Made by a program: the position numbers and the translations under genes. 64,000 bases of DNA. Origin: Pseudomonadales bacterium (GTDB lineage Bacteria; Pseudomonadota; Gammaproteobacteria; Pseudomonadales; Porticoccaceae). The notes below the pieces were generated by a model that was not told where the DNA came from, ran no database searches, and was given only the letters and a program-made list of their open reading frames with translations. Location: positions 1,488,001-1,552,000 of the forward strand of contig JACKOF010000001.1 in NCBI GenBank assembly GCA_024234435.1, in the 5' to 3' direction. Positions 18,201-26,728 of this stretch are shown piece after piece. The number at the start of each line of letters is the position of its first letter. Position 1 is the stretch's first letter.

Positions 18201-18754
18201 CGCATGCGACTTTCGGTATCCTTGCGACGTTCCTTGTACTTGGAAATACCGGCAGCTTCTTCAATGAACACCCTGAGTTCATCCGGCTTGGCCTCGATCA
18301 GATTCGATATCATGCCCTGTTCGATAATGGCGTAACTGCGAGGCCCAAGGCCAGTGCCAAGGAAGATATCCGTGATATCCCGGCGGCGGCACTTGTTACC
18401 ATTCAGGTAATAATTGGACTGGCCATCACGGGTTACTTTGCGTTTAACGGAAATTTCTGCATAGCTGGCATATTCGCCGCCAAGAGAGCCATCAGAATTG
18501 TCGAAAACCAACTCGATCGATGCCTGACCTACTGGCTTGCGACCGCCAGAGCCATTAAAAATAACATCCGTCATGGATTCACCGCGCAGGTTTTTGGCGG
18601 AGCTTTCCCCCATCACCCAGCGAACAGCATCAATAATATTGGATTTACCACAACCATTGGGACCGACTACTGCTCCCAGATTACTCGGGAAGTTCACCGT
18701 TGTCGGGTCTACAAAGGATTTAAATCCTGCCAATTTAATACATTTAAGGCGCAT
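15239..18754 (-). CDS. smc: Chromosome segregation ATPase SMC
   Basis: 1171 residues, full length. The N-terminal head has Walker A GPNGCGKSNIID. Two long coiled coils flank a hinge near residues 510-640 (LAEQLQVDNGWEVAVEAVLG ... VITPDGIWLGSNWLRVV). The C-terminal head has the ABC signature LSGGEKAMTAIALVF and Walker B FCMLDEVDAPLDDANVG. The start has GAGAG five bases upstream. It forms the SMC-ScpAB condensin. The strong coiled-coil composition explains the very long antisense open frames across this gene. Confidence 0.98.
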   Translation of the reverse strand: MRLKCIKLAGFKSFVDPTTVNFPSNLGAVVGPNGCGKSNIIDAVRWVMGESSAKNLRGESMTDVIFNGSGGRKPVGQASIELVFDNSDGSLGGEYASYAEISVKRKVTRDGQSNYYLNGNKCRRRDITDIFLGTGLGPRSYAIIEQGMISNLIEAKPDELRVFIEEAAGISKYKERRKDTESRMRRTMENLERLTDIRDELGRQLGRLQRQSQAAEKYAEYKKEERRTKAELQALRWQAFSEQLGQRQKQIAETELKVESLVVERSACETALEKNRSEYSERSDHFNEVQGHYYGVGGEVARLEQAIQHVRDRARELQQDLEQTEKNYAESAEHLRNDRHKAESLSAELEQIIPQLGAAEDQAQTSGATLQQAETAMQNWQQAWDDFNHSAAEPRQQAEVQQSRIQHLEQLLRRLAERIDKVEQEQKSFSVSPVQEEIEQLQSQLSAAEGDTGRQQNQINEVSARIDQGRQVVQQTTQQLDSARTELQTMLGRQASLEALQQAALGSDNEQQGWLVSHDLDKHPRLAEQLQVDNGWEVAVEAVLGNYLQAVCVDDLGKLANQLGSFEKGELLLVDSADNRNTEAKKPGNGDADMLVSKVSGSFSAGLLAGVYTASDLVSALALRSELANGESVITPDGIWLGSNWLRVVREKDASAGVLKRKQALEKLSEDVARNKARVAELSEQQQEHEEALRAAEIQRDELAAELAQYQKTHADIRSRLSASKVQMEQFAARRERGEAELLETQQQQQQEQENLAQARELLQQAIDNMEKDSCQREELLKQRDDARTALDKARQSARHDRDHHHELQMRERSVSTQLQSLQSSVERLIVQVNRLEERREQLRANSDQDDNPLVELNEQLEVQLEVRVKAEAELAEVRRSVEAVEHQMREQEKQRSALEQKIQEQRGHLEQQRLQTQEVATRSKTIAEQIAEHQFDVKELLAELPDDATESAWEEELERIGNRINRLGPINLAAIEEYKVEQERKTYLDAQNDELVEALKTLEEAIRKIDRETRTRFKETFEKINNSLQELFPKLFGGGHAYLELTGDDLLDTGVAIMARPPGKKNSTIHLLSGGEKAMTAIALVFSIFRLNPAPFCMLDEVDAPLDDANVGRYARMVKEMSDTVQFIYITHNKIAMEMAHQLLGVTMHEPGVSRLVTVDVNEAAELAEA

Positions 18755-19076
18755 GTAACTCTCGTTTTAATCATGATTGAGCTAGCATTCTGTCCGGCTA
18801 GTTCATTTATTAATTTCTTCGCCGTAAAACAACTGGCTTCATTGGCTGAACTTGACGCAGACCCACTATGCCTGCATTCAGCCACATTGCTTATCCATTT
18901 TCTGCCTGTGAACCTCAATCAACGAACGAACCGGGCAAGATACCAGTCATGTATCTATCACATCCCGGCCATCTGGAAGAATGTTTCCAGACCCAGCTCC
19001 GTAAGGGTAAACACTGACTAATTGGCGGATTCTACACGCACATCCGTCGCTAACAAACCCTGTCGCAAAATTCCGC
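18755..19076. other. 322-bp gap between ccmI and smc
   Basis: No convincing gene, tRNA or terminator. Only short accidental frames are present. It should hold the smc promoter (minus strand), but no good pair of hexamers stands out; only the smc ribosome site GAGAG near 18760 is clear. Confidence 0.5.
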
Positions 19077-20324
19077 TCAGGGAATCACTGTGTCAATTAC
19101 CAGCTCAATGCTTTCCACAGCCTCGGCAAGCGTCACAGGTCCAGATCGGCCCTCAATGTCTCCCTGACTGGGAGCAGCATTTCCCGATTGTGACACTCGG
19201 GCAATCATCTGAACCGTTTCAGCCGAAGATAACTGACGCCCCCCAGGCATGGCCATGCTGTCATCCAGCCTCAGGTTCACCGGCAGATCTGCTGCTGTCA
19301 CACGAGTAATAGCCAGCGGCATAGGTGATGCATTGGCTTCAACCGCATAGATAAATACGGTTTTTTCCGGCGGCACCTGTATATCAGAGGACAATCGAAC
19401 GCTGAGACTCACCCCGGGCAAAGACTCACCAAGTCGTTCCTTTGCCTGAGCAATACCGGATTGCAACGCCCGAGCCTGCCCGCTGCCAGGTGCAGTACCC
19501 GTCAGGGCCTGCTGCCAGCTGACCAGCGCCTGACGATAATCCCCGGCAGAAAAAGACTGAATACCCTGTAAGCCCAGCACCGTAACATTGGCCGGATCTA
19601 TTGCCAGCGCTCTCTCCATTGCCAATTCAACGCCAGGAGTAAAGCGATTATCTTCAGCAAAATACAAAGCCTGCGCATACTCTGCAAGTAGGCTTGCATC
19701 CTCCGGCAACAACTCCAGCGCCTGACGATAATGGATGATAGCCTGTTGAAATTGCGCAACTTCGGTTAATAACCGGGCCTGGATAACCAGATAACCCACA
19801 TGCTCAGGCTGTTGAGTCAGGCGTTTGGCAATCTTTTCAATCAGCTCTGCGCGCAGTACTGCGTTGTCTTCCGGTTTATCTACCGTTATGCGCTGCTCAA
19901 GTAACTGCGTAATTGCCAGATCTTCTGATGCTCCCAGTTGCTGATACAAGAATAATGCTAGTATGGGCAACAACAGCATCGCAGCAATCAACAACCACCC
20001 GCCTCTCAAAGCGGAAGGTAGCGAGCTGTGCCGGGAACTGCCAGGCTGACTGTTAGCATCTGCCAGTAATATTCGTTGCTGCTCGGCAACGAGTTCTTCA
20101 TATTGTTGCTGATCAATATCACCATCGGACAGTTGTTGCTGAAACTGCACCAACTGCTGCTGATAAAGCTCCGTATTTACAGCAAGGCCATCACCGGCTT
20201 TATGAAGGTCTGACTCCGACCTGTAGTGCCGACGCAATAACGGCGCTCCCACAAACACCATTGCCAGGGCCATTAACAGCCAACCCCATGAGCCAGCCAG
20301 CCATAACGTCAGGTTATCAATCAT
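19077..20324 (-). CDS. ccmI: Cytochrome c biogenesis protein CcmI
   Basis: 415 residues. Two transmembrane segments near the N-terminus (WLLMALAMVFVGAPLLRR; a second around residue 115, LLIAAMLLLPILALFLYQ) flank a cytoplasmic leucine-zipper-like loop. A periplasmic TPR domain (HVGYLVIQARLLTEVAQFQQA onward) and a C-terminal beta domain follow. CcmI presents apocytochrome c to the CcmF/CcmH lyase. It overlaps ccmH by 8 bp and is the last ccm gene. CcmH and CcmI are separate here, unlike the fused E. coli protein. Confidence 0.93.
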   Translation of the reverse strand: MIDNLTLWLAGSWGWLLMALAMVFVGAPLLRRHYRSESDLHKAGDGLAVNTELYQQQLVQFQQQLSDGDIDQQQYEELVAEQQRILLADANSQPGSSRHSSLPSALRGGWLLIAAMLLLPILALFLYQQLGASEDLAITQLLEQRITVDKPEDNAVLRAELIEKIAKRLTQQPEHVGYLVIQARLLTEVAQFQQAIIHYRQALELLPEDASLLAEYAQALYFAEDNRFTPGVELAMERALAIDPANVTVLGLQGIQSFSAGDYRQALVSWQQALTGTAPGSGQARALQSGIAQAKERLGESLPGVSLSVRLSSDIQVPPEKTVFIYAVEANASPMPLAITRVTAADLPVNLRLDDSMAMPGGRQLSSAETVQMIARVSQSGNAAPSQGDIEGRSGPVTLAEAVESIELVIDTVIP

Positions 20325-20829
20325 TCTTCTGGTCCCGTTCGCTGCTAACTTTTGACTGCAACAGTATCTGATCCAACTGCTGCTGCTCTTGAGGGTTCAG
20401 GTTCTGTTGCACATTCTGTTGGGGACGCCGCTGACGCCGCACCATTAATACTCCGATGATTCCCAACAACAGCAACAAGCCCGGCGCGCCCCACAGAATC
20501 CAGGTAGTCGACTTCAAGGGTGGTCGATAGCGAACAAAATCACCATAGCGCGCAACCAGATAATCGGTAATTTCCTGATCGCTCTTTCCTTCATCCAGCA
20601 ACCGTCGAACTTCTCTGCGCAGATCAACGGCGATTGCCGAATTAGAGTCCGCCAGATTCTGATTCTGACACTTGGGACAGCGCAACTCCTCAATTAAATC
20701 GAGATAACGCAACCGCAAAGTCTCATTAGCGAACTGTTCTGCTTCCACCACATTGGCTGTGGCGGCAGAACCTAAACACAGAAAAATCAGTAGCGCAGGG
20801 CAATAAAAGTGCAAAAATTGTTTAATCAT
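20317..20829 (-). CDS. ccmH: Cytochrome c biogenesis thioredoxin-like protein CcmH
   Basis: 170 residues with a signal peptide, the redox motif LRCPKCQNQNLADSNS (CxxC), and VRRLLDEGKSDQEITDYLVARYGDFV. A C-terminal transmembrane helix (ILWGAPGLLLLLGIIGVLMV) follows, then a Gln-rich tail. It reduces the CxxCH cysteines of apocytochrome c before haem attachment. It starts 13 bp after the ccmG stop. Confidence 0.96.
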   Translation of the reverse strand: MIKQFLHFYCPALLIFLCLGSAATANVVEAEQFANETLRLRYLDLIEELRCPKCQNQNLADSNSAIAVDLRREVRRLLDEGKSDQEITDYLVARYGDFVRYRPPLKSTTWILWGAPGLLLLLGIIGVLMVRRQRRPQQNVQQNLNPQEQQQLDQILLQSKVSSERDQKND

Positions 20830-20842
20830 TCATTCGCTCAGT

Positions 20843-21388
20843 TTACTTCATGTTCGAATCAGTATTTTCAGCCAGCTGCTTCCACAATGGGCCTATTTTT
20901 GTTTGCCAGACTGCGTCGTTGAGGACACCCACATGTTTGGCTCTGATCACACCACTGCCATCAACCAGATAGGTTTCCGGAGCGCCAAATACACCGAGAT
21001 CCACTCCCAGGGTCCCATCCAGATCCATCACGCTCAGGGTATAGGGGTCACCCATTCCCGAGAGCCAGCGCAGAGCTGCAGAAGGATCATCTTTATAGTT
21101 AACACCCACAATTCTGACGCCCTGAGCTGCCAGCTGATTCAGATAAGGATGCTCAATCCGGCAGGCGCCACACCAGGTTGCCCAGATATTGATCAATGAC
21201 GGTTGCCCGGTAAAAATCGTCTGATCAACTGTTGAATTTCCACCCAGAACCGCCAGCTCAAAAACTGGCACCGGCTGATTCAATAATGCTGACGGCATGG
21301 CATTGGGGTCTTTTTCGAGCCCCTGCAGAAGAAATATACCCAGACCGATGAATACAGCCAATGGCAGAAAAAGTTTTAATCGTTTCAT
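20843..21388 (-). CDS. ccmG: Thiol:disulfide interchange protein CcmG/DsbE
   Basis: 181 residues. An N-terminal anchor (LFLPLAVFIGLGIFLLQGL) is followed by a periplasmic thioredoxin fold with active site WATWCGACRIEHPYL, the GVNYKDDPSAALRWL helix and GAPETYLVDGSGVIRAKHVG with the cis-Pro loop. It supplies reductant to apocytochrome c. A 117-bp gap without a gene separates it from ccmF, the only sizeable gap in this ccm operon. Confidence 0.96.
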   Translation of the reverse strand: MKRLKLFLPLAVFIGLGIFLLQGLEKDPNAMPSALLNQPVPVFELAVLGGNSTVDQTIFTGQPSLINIWATWCGACRIEHPYLNQLAAQGVRIVGVNYKDDPSAALRWLSGMGDPYTLSVMDLDGTLGVDLGVFGAPETYLVDGSGVIRAKHVGVLNDAVWQTKIGPLWKQLAENTDSNMK

Positions 21389-21505
21389 GTACCAGCCTTT
21401 CTCTCTGCAAATTTTTCTTTATACCTTACGCCTGTCTTGCTTAGAAAACCGTTGTATTCACTACTGTTGCCATTTCAATCCATGATTCCACTTTGGCTCC
21501 CACTC

Positions 21506-23488
21506 TCATGCCTCGCCAGGCATTGTCGCGCTGATTGAAGTTTGAACCACTCTGACTCTGCGATAGCGTCGGTCGAGCACAGCAATAAACCCGCCGCCAC
21601 AGATCATCAGCCCTCCAAGCCATATCCAGCGGACCAGTGGTTTTACATACACCCTGACAGCCCACGCTTCTCCTGCCAGCGGCTCTCCCAAAGCAACATA
21701 GATATCACGCCAGAAACCGGCATCAATATCCGCCTCTGTCATGGTCTGGCCACTGACAAGATAGCGGCGTTTTTCCGGCTTCAATATATCGGATACAGCC
21801 CCGTTCTCTATCACCTGTATTAAGCCCTGATCGGCCACATAATTCGCACCTTTGATGCGCTGAACACCGTCAAATACAAAATCGTAACCGGCTACGGTGA
21901 GGCTTTGACCCGGCTCCAGCCGGAGATCTTTCTGCACACTGTAGTTGCTGGTAATGGCAACACCGGTGATGCAAACCGCAACCCCGACGTGAGCCATCAC
22001 CATACCGTAATAAGCGGGTTTCAAACGGGCTAATCCAGCCAGCCGTGAACTGGCATGACTGGTTTTTTGCCAGATGTCTTTTAGCGTAACCAGCACGACC
22101 CAGACCGACACCACCAAAGCCATAGCCGCCGCCAGAGAGTATCCCTCAGGCGACTGAAATATCAGTGGCAATAACAAACCTGCCGCAACCGCTGCCAGCG
22201 CTGGTGACAACAACCACCATTTCAGGTTTGTCAGATCAGTGCGTTTCCATCGCAACACCTGCCCTACACCCAGCGCAATCGCCAGTATCAGCATCAGGGG
22301 AACAAAGAAAAAGTTGAAGTACGGCGGGCCTACCGATATTTTCCCCCAATCCAGCACATCAGCAATAAGCGGATAGAGGGTACCCAGCAGAATAATAGCC
22401 GTGGCTGCTATCAGAATCACGTTATTCACCAGCAGGAACATCTCCCGGGAAAACCCCGTAAAACTGGCAACTCCCTTCACTGTTGGCCCGCGCAGAGCAT
22501 AGAGCAGCAGTGAACCACCCACAACAATGGCAAGAAATGCGAGAATGAACACTCCGCGTTCGGGATCGGCTGCAAAGGCATGCACTGAGGTCAACACGCC
22601 GGAGCGTACCAGGAACGTTCCGAGAAGACTCAGAGAAAATGCAAAAATTGCCAGCAGCAACGTCCAGCTGCGAAATACGCCGCGCTTTTCTGTCACCGCC
22701 AGCGAATGGACCAGGGCCGTACCGACCAGCCAAGGCATAAAAGATGCGTTTTCCACGGGATCCCAGAACCACCATCCGCCCCAGCCCAGCTCGTAATAGG
22801 CCCACCAGCTTCCCAACGCAATGCCTAGCGTCAGAAACACCCAGGCAATATTCGTCCATGGCCGGGTCCAACGAGCCCAGGCTGTATCCATACGCCCGCC
22901 AATCAAAGCCGCAATGGCAAAGGCAAAGGCAACCGAGAAACCGACATACCCCATGTACAGCATAGGGGGATGCAAAATCAGACCGATATCCTGTAACAAT
23001 GGGTTCAGGTCTGCTCCTTCGGGAGGAAAAAATGGCAAGCTGCGCTCAAAAGGGTTGGACGTAAACAGCACAAAAAGATAAAAACCAACACTGACCAACC
23101 CCATGACAGCCAGAACCCTGGACACCAGGCGAATTGGCAGCGACTGGCTGAATACGGCTACAGCAGATGTCCACAACGACAGAATCAGCACCCACAGTAA
23201 CAGCGAGCCTTCATGGGCACCCCAGACTGCACTGACCTTGTAATGATCCGGCAACAATCGGTTGGAGTTGGCTGCCACATAGTTAACGGAAAAATCGTCG
23301 TTCAAAAACAAGGATACCAGGCAACCAAAGCTGACTGCCGTTAACAGGGTTTGTCCCAGAGCCAAAGGCCGGGCCGACGCCATCCACAGACGGTTATTCA
23401 GCGCCGCTCCAAGTTGTGGCAGAACAGCCAGCAGCAGAGAAAGGCAAAAAGCCAGTATTAATGCAAAGTGCCCATATTCAGCTGTCAT
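21506..23488 (-). CDS. ccmF: Cytochrome c haem lyase subunit CcmF
   Basis: 660 residues, about fifteen membrane helices. The WWD haem-handling domain is WGGWWFWDPVENASFMPWL. KVSAVWGAHEGSLLLWVLIL and the His residues of the lyase are present (LHPPMLYMGYVGF; ALVHSLAVTEKRG). It takes haem from holo-CcmE and joins it to apocytochrome c with CcmH/CcmI. The start overlaps the ccmE stop by 4 bp. Confidence 0.98.
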   Translation of the reverse strand: MTAEYGHFALILAFCLSLLLAVLPQLGAALNNRLWMASARPLALGQTLLTAVSFGCLVSLFLNDDFSVNYVAANSNRLLPDHYKVSAVWGAHEGSLLLWVLILSLWTSAVAVFSQSLPIRLVSRVLAVMGLVSVGFYLFVLFTSNPFERSLPFFPPEGADLNPLLQDIGLILHPPMLYMGYVGFSVAFAFAIAALIGGRMDTAWARWTRPWTNIAWVFLTLGIALGSWWAYYELGWGGWWFWDPVENASFMPWLVGTALVHSLAVTEKRGVFRSWTLLLAIFAFSLSLLGTFLVRSGVLTSVHAFAADPERGVFILAFLAIVVGGSLLLYALRGPTVKGVASFTGFSREMFLLVNNVILIAATAIILLGTLYPLIADVLDWGKISVGPPYFNFFFVPLMLILAIALGVGQVLRWKRTDLTNLKWWLLSPALAAVAAGLLLPLIFQSPEGYSLAAAMALVVSVWVVLVTLKDIWQKTSHASSRLAGLARLKPAYYGMVMAHVGVAVCITGVAITSNYSVQKDLRLEPGQSLTVAGYDFVFDGVQRIKGANYVADQGLIQVIENGAVSDILKPEKRRYLVSGQTMTEADIDAGFWRDIYVALGEPLAGEAWAVRVYVKPLVRWIWLGGLMICGGGFIAVLDRRYRRVRVVQTSISATMPGEA

Positions 23489-23931
23489 TGCTTACTATGC
23501 GCCTCTTCCATAGCCTCATTCATGGCATCAGCCACTTCAGGCGGCGTATAGTTTTCATCGTGCTTGGCCAACACTTCTCCGGCCTGAAACACACCATCCT
23601 GATTCAGTTCTCCGGTCACAACAGCGGCTTCACCTTCGGCAAACAGGTCCGGCAATATACCCGTGTAATGCACAGTAACAGTGGCAGGACCATCGGTGAT
23701 CTGAAAACTGACAAACAAGGAATCAGCCGCCCGTTCCACACTGTCCTTAACTACCATCCCGCCAGCACGAATACGAACACCTGTCGGCGCCTCACCAGCC
23801 AGAATTTTTGAGGGTGGGTAAAACAAGTTAATGTTTTCGCGCAGTGCATAGCTTAACAGGCCTACCGCAACTGACGCGGCTATCACCAAAAACAATACAG
23901 TAACCAGTCGCTGCCGACGTAATGGATGCAT
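23485..23931 (-). CDS. ccmE: Haem chaperone CcmE
   Basis: 148 residues. An N-terminal membrane anchor (LVTVLFLVIAASVAVGLLSYAL) is followed by an OB-fold periplasmic domain and the haem-binding HxxxY motif within AKHDENYTPPEV, where His binds the haem vinyl group. It carries haem from CcmABCD to CcmF. It overlaps ccmF by 4 bp and follows ccmD by 8 bp. Confidence 0.97.
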   Translation of the reverse strand: MHPLRRQRLVTVLFLVIAASVAVGLLSYALRENINLFYPPSKILAGEAPTGVRIRAGGMVVKDSVERAADSLFVSFQITDGPATVTVHYTGILPDLFAEGEAAVVTGELNQDGVFQAGEVLAKHDENYTPPEVADAMNEAMEEAHSKQ

Positions 23932-23939
23932 TCTGAAAT

Positions 23940-24131
23940 CTACTCCTCTGGAGACAATTGCTGACGTTTATAATCACGGGCGATGTTCCGCAGCACTTCT
24001 CGCCGCCTGACAACCGGCCGAACAATCAGCCAGATCATCACTGCGGCCCCAACGCCATACGCCATCCAGACATAAGGCCCATGGCCGGACATCTGCAAAA
24101 AATCGGACAGCGATTCAAACTGAAATTTCAT
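23940..24131 (-). CDS. ccmD: Haem exporter protein CcmD
   Basis: 63 residues with one transmembrane helix (GPYVWMAYGVGAAVMIWLIV) preceded by FLQMSGH and followed by a basic cytoplasmic tail (RPVVRRREVLRNIARDYKRQ). It stabilises the CcmC-CcmE complex and release of holo-CcmE. It overlaps ccmC by 4 bp. Confidence 0.95.
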   Translation of the reverse strand: MKFQFESLSDFLQMSGHGPYVWMAYGVGAAVMIWLIVRPVVRRREVLRNIARDYKRQQLSPEE

Positions 24132-24916
24132 GATTCACGCCCCCTGACCACTCTTTTCTCGGACGCAAGGTTCCCCTGCACGAGTTCCGCGACCCAACGG
24201 GTGCGGCGCTCACGCCGCAATATTTCAACTCGGGTATGGAGAATTAACGCCAGTGCATAGAAACAATAGAAGCCGACAATCATCAATAATAACGGTTTAA
24301 ACATTTCCGGGTGCATCGAGGGTGCCGACGTGAGTTTAATAGTTGCAGGCTGGTGCAAGGTGTACCACCAATCAACCGACTTATAGATGATAGGGATATT
24401 AACAGTCCCAACTAAGGCCAGAATAGCACTGGCCTTATTGGCCGCTTCCTGATTGCTGTAGGAGTATTGTAACGCCACCACTCCGAGATACAGAAACAAC
24501 AGAATCAGCATTGAGGTAACCCGCGCATCCCACACCCAGTAGGTACCCCAGGTTGGTTTCCCCCATATAGCGCCAGTAAACAGCGCGATAAAGGTGAGTG
24601 CAGCACCAATGGGGGCCGCAGACTTCATCACCATATCGGCCAGCTTCATTTTCCAGATCAAACCAACCGCACCAGCACCTGCCATAATGTAATAACCCGC
24701 CAGAGCCAAAAACGAGGCAGGTACATGCAGGTAGATAATGCGGAAACTATTGCCCTGTTTGGCATCCTGAGGCGCAAATCCCAGCCCCCAGGCAAAACCG
24801 GTGACTATCAGACAAAAAGCGGCCAGAGCCAGCCACGGTATCCAGCGTTCGGTTTTTTGATAAAACCAGCGGGGAGAACCCAGTTTATGAAACCATTGCC
24901 ACATATTTTTTCCCAA
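24128..24916 (-). CDS. ccmC: Haem transporter/handling protein CcmC
   Basis: 262 residues, six membrane helices. The WWD motif is TWGTYWVWDARVTSML, with flanking His residues in YLHVPASF and LHQPATIKL. It loads haem onto CcmE. It lies 5 bp after ccmB and overlaps ccmD. Confidence 0.97.
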   Translation of the reverse strand: MGKNMWQWFHKLGSPRWFYQKTERWIPWLALAAFCLIVTGFAWGLGFAPQDAKQGNSFRIIYLHVPASFLALAGYYIMAGAGAVGLIWKMKLADMVMKSAAPIGAALTFIALFTGAIWGKPTWGTYWVWDARVTSMLILLFLYLGVVALQYSYSNQEAANKASAILALVGTVNIPIIYKSVDWWYTLHQPATIKLTSAPSMHPEMFKPLLLMIVGFYCFYALALILHTRVEILRRERRTRWVAELVQGNLASEKRVVRGRES

Positions 24917-24921
24917 TTCAA

Positions 24922-25590
24922 TTAGCCGTGCATACTGACACGCAATGCCCCGGCTGCTGCAAACGGCGCAACCATCAGGGAAAACGCCAGTAACGCGCCC
25001 AATAAAGCCAAAGAGCCGCCAACTGGAAAACCGTCAACAGCCCGTTGCACCGTGCCGGCTCCAAAAATCAGCACCGGCATATACAGCGGCATTACAATCA
25101 GCGAAAGTAATAACCCGCCTTTCCGAAGTGCAACGGTCAATCCCGCACCGATAGCCCCAATCAGACTTAATGTTGCTGTACCGAGCAACAGGCTCAGTAT
25201 CAACGGCATAAACCCCGCTTCCGGCAATGACAGCATCAAACCCAGTAGTGGCGCCAATAATGTCAATGGCAATCCGGTAACCAGCCAATGCGCAAACACT
25301 TTGGCCAAAACCATTAAATAAAGCGGTTGAGGTGTAATAACCAATTGTTCCAGTGAGCCATCACGAAAATCGCCAAGAAACAGGCCATCCAGAGATAACA
25401 GCGTCGCCAGTAACGCCATGACCCAAAGAATTCCCGGTGCCAGTTCCGCAAGACGACTGGATTCCGGAGAAACCGCTAATGGAATCAAAGTAACCACAAT
25501 CAAAAAAAACACGAGCGGATTGGCCATCTCGCCACGGTGACGGTACGCCAGCAATAAATCCCGTCGCAGAACAGCAACAAAGCTACTCAT
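24922..25590 (-). CDS. ccmB: Haem exporter membrane subunit CcmB
   Basis: 222 residues with six hydrophobic helices; family phrases include RRDLLLAYRHRGEMANPLVF, LFLGDFRDGSLEQLVITPQP and MPLYMPVLIFGAGTV. It is the membrane half of the CcmAB ABC complex that releases holo-CcmE from CcmC. It overlaps ccmA by 4 bp. Confidence 0.97.
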   Translation of the reverse strand: MSSFVAVLRRDLLLAYRHRGEMANPLVFFLIVVTLIPLAVSPESSRLAELAPGILWVMALLATLLSLDGLFLGDFRDGSLEQLVITPQPLYLMVLAKVFAHWLVTGLPLTLLAPLLGLMLSLPEAGFMPLILSLLLGTATLSLIGAIGAGLTVALRKGGLLLSLIVMPLYMPVLIFGAGTVQRAVDGFPVGGSLALLGALLAFSLMVAPFAAAGALRVSMHG

Positions 25591-26225
25591 GCAACCACCC
25601 TGGCAAGGCTCAGGCGGCGAACATCGGGGAGATCAAGATCCTGATGCGTCGACAGTATAACAATACCACCCCGACCAGTGTGATCCGTCAGTAACGTCAG
25701 AAGGTCCGCCACACCCTGCCGGTCAATAGCCGTAAACGGCTCATCAAGCAACCAGATTGTCGCCTGACTGGTTAATAGCCTCGCCAGGGCCACTCGCCTC
25801 AACTGACCGGCAGACAGGCTGTAGCAGGGAACATCCTCATAACCAGCCAGACCTATTCGGTTCAGCGCTGCTTCATCCGACAGGCGGTTTTCGCACGCAG
25901 CCACTCTACCCCAGTAATGTAAATTTTCCAGGGGAGTGAGCTCCTGTTTGACACCTGGTTGATGCCCAATGAATAACATATCAGCCAAGTAGGACTGCCG
26001 TACAAAGGACAACGATTGTTGCCGCCAGTAAATATCACCCTGAGAGGCCTTCAGGGAAGTTGCCAACATTCGAAGCAAGGTGGTTTTCCCACAACCATTC
26101 GGGCCTTCAATCTGCATGATCTCACCAGCCCTTAACTCCCCGCTAACAGGCTGAAACAAAGGGGTATCGTCCCGCTCATACGACAGCGAGGTAAACGCAA
26201 GACAGGGAGAAGGTGAATCAGACAA
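25587..26225 (-). CDS. ccmA: Haem exporter ATP-binding subunit CcmA
   Basis: 212 residues, a single ABC ATPase domain: Walker A EGPNGCGKTTLLRML, signature YSLSAGQLRRVALARLL and Walker B IWLLDEPFTAID, followed by STHQDLDL. It is the first gene of a complete ccmABCDEFGHI operon running leftward. Confidence 0.97.
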   Translation of the reverse strand: MSDSPSPCLAFTSLSYERDDTPLFQPVSGELRAGEIMQIEGPNGCGKTTLLRMLATSLKASQGDIYWRQQSLSFVRQSYLADMLFIGHQPGVKQELTPLENLHYWGRVAACENRLSDEAALNRIGLAGYEDVPCYSLSAGQLRRVALARLLTSQATIWLLDEPFTAIDRQGVADLLTLLTDHTGRGGIVILSTHQDLDLPDVRRLSLARVVA

Positions 26226-26288
26226 ACAACGTTACCAACTATAAATTTGGACGTTATTATGCCAAAAACGATTATTAAAGGGGGAATT

Positions 26289-26375
26289 TTGAACGATTCA
26301 GATAGATGGATCAGCCACGCTGAGAGATTATCCCAAATACTGACCCGGTTCGGCCACAGACCAGATTTCGATTAG
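26289..26375 (+). CDS. Candidate small ORF, 28 aa, convergent with the PA3496-like gene
   Basis: TTG start with a strong ribosome site (AAAGGGGG) five to seven bases upstream; an in-frame ATG ten codons earlier (26259) has a weaker site. The peptide reads NDSDRWISHAERLSQILTRF then GHRPDFD and looks like an amphipathic helix. Its final codons lie in one arm of a perfect 12-bp inverted repeat whose other arm encodes the last residues of the convergent gene. No family recognised; translation is unproven. Confidence 0.35.
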   Translation: MNDSDRWISHAERLSQILTRFGHRPDFD

Positions 26376-26407
26376 CACAGGCAGCCATACCTGACCTAAT
26401 CGAAATC
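26364..26407. terminator. Inverted repeat at convergent gene ends
   Basis: GATTTCGATTAG (26364-26375) and its exact complement (26396-26407) with a 20-bp loop that contains a nested CAGG/CCTG pair. It includes the stop codon of the PA3496-like gene. It may act as a bidirectional terminator, although no T-tract follows on either side. Confidence 0.45.
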
Positions 26408-26599
26408 AAAGTCATAATCCTGTATCTGTTTTCGCAAACGGCGCTCTTCAAGAGCATCTTCCAGCTTGCGGCGCGCCTCTGAATCAAGGCTGGGTGTAGC
26501 TCGCACGATCACATGCTCAGAGTCATCCCCATCAGAATCATCATCAAGGGCGTCATCAATATCATCGATGTCATCGTCATCCTGTTTCCTGTCGCTCAT
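26396..26599 (-). CDS. PA3496-family small acidic protein
   Basis: 67 residues from the ATG with GAGG nine bases upstream; the longer open frame reaching 26728 is unlikely. The protein is a very acidic Asp/Ser repeat (DDDDIDDIDDALDDDSDGDD) followed by a conserved C-terminal helix and tail (SEARRKLEDALEERRLRKQI, ending DYDFDFD). This matches small Pseudomonas PA3496-like proteins, described as putative envelope-integrity factors; the function is not firmly established. It is probably cytoplasmic. Confidence 0.75.
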   Translation of the reverse strand: MSDRKQDDDDIDDIDDALDDDSDGDDSEHVIVRATPSLDSEARRKLEDALEERRLRKQIQDYDFDFD

Positions 26600-26728
26600 A
26601 CCGAAACCTCGCTCAACCCCGATATCACACTTGGCGACGCAGCCGACAGAGCTGCATTTTCGTGAAAAATATGCCGAAATCGTCAAGTGGTCAAGAAAAA
26701 ATTGAATAATTTTTGATACAGGTGGCAA

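Noticed and set aside
17735..19021. 428-codon open frame on the plus strand across smc
   Set aside because: It is antisense to a clear smc gene, whose Gln/Glu/Leu-rich coiled coil lowers stop codons on the other strand. No ribosome site or family resemblance.
19022..19076. Possible C-terminal extension of ccmI in another frame
   Set aside because: CcmI ends in the expected position (ESIELVIDTVIP), so no frameshift needs to be assumed.
21389..21505. 117-bp gap inside the ccm operon as a site for a missing gene
   Set aside because: Only a ten-codon frame is present; all ccm genes are accounted for.
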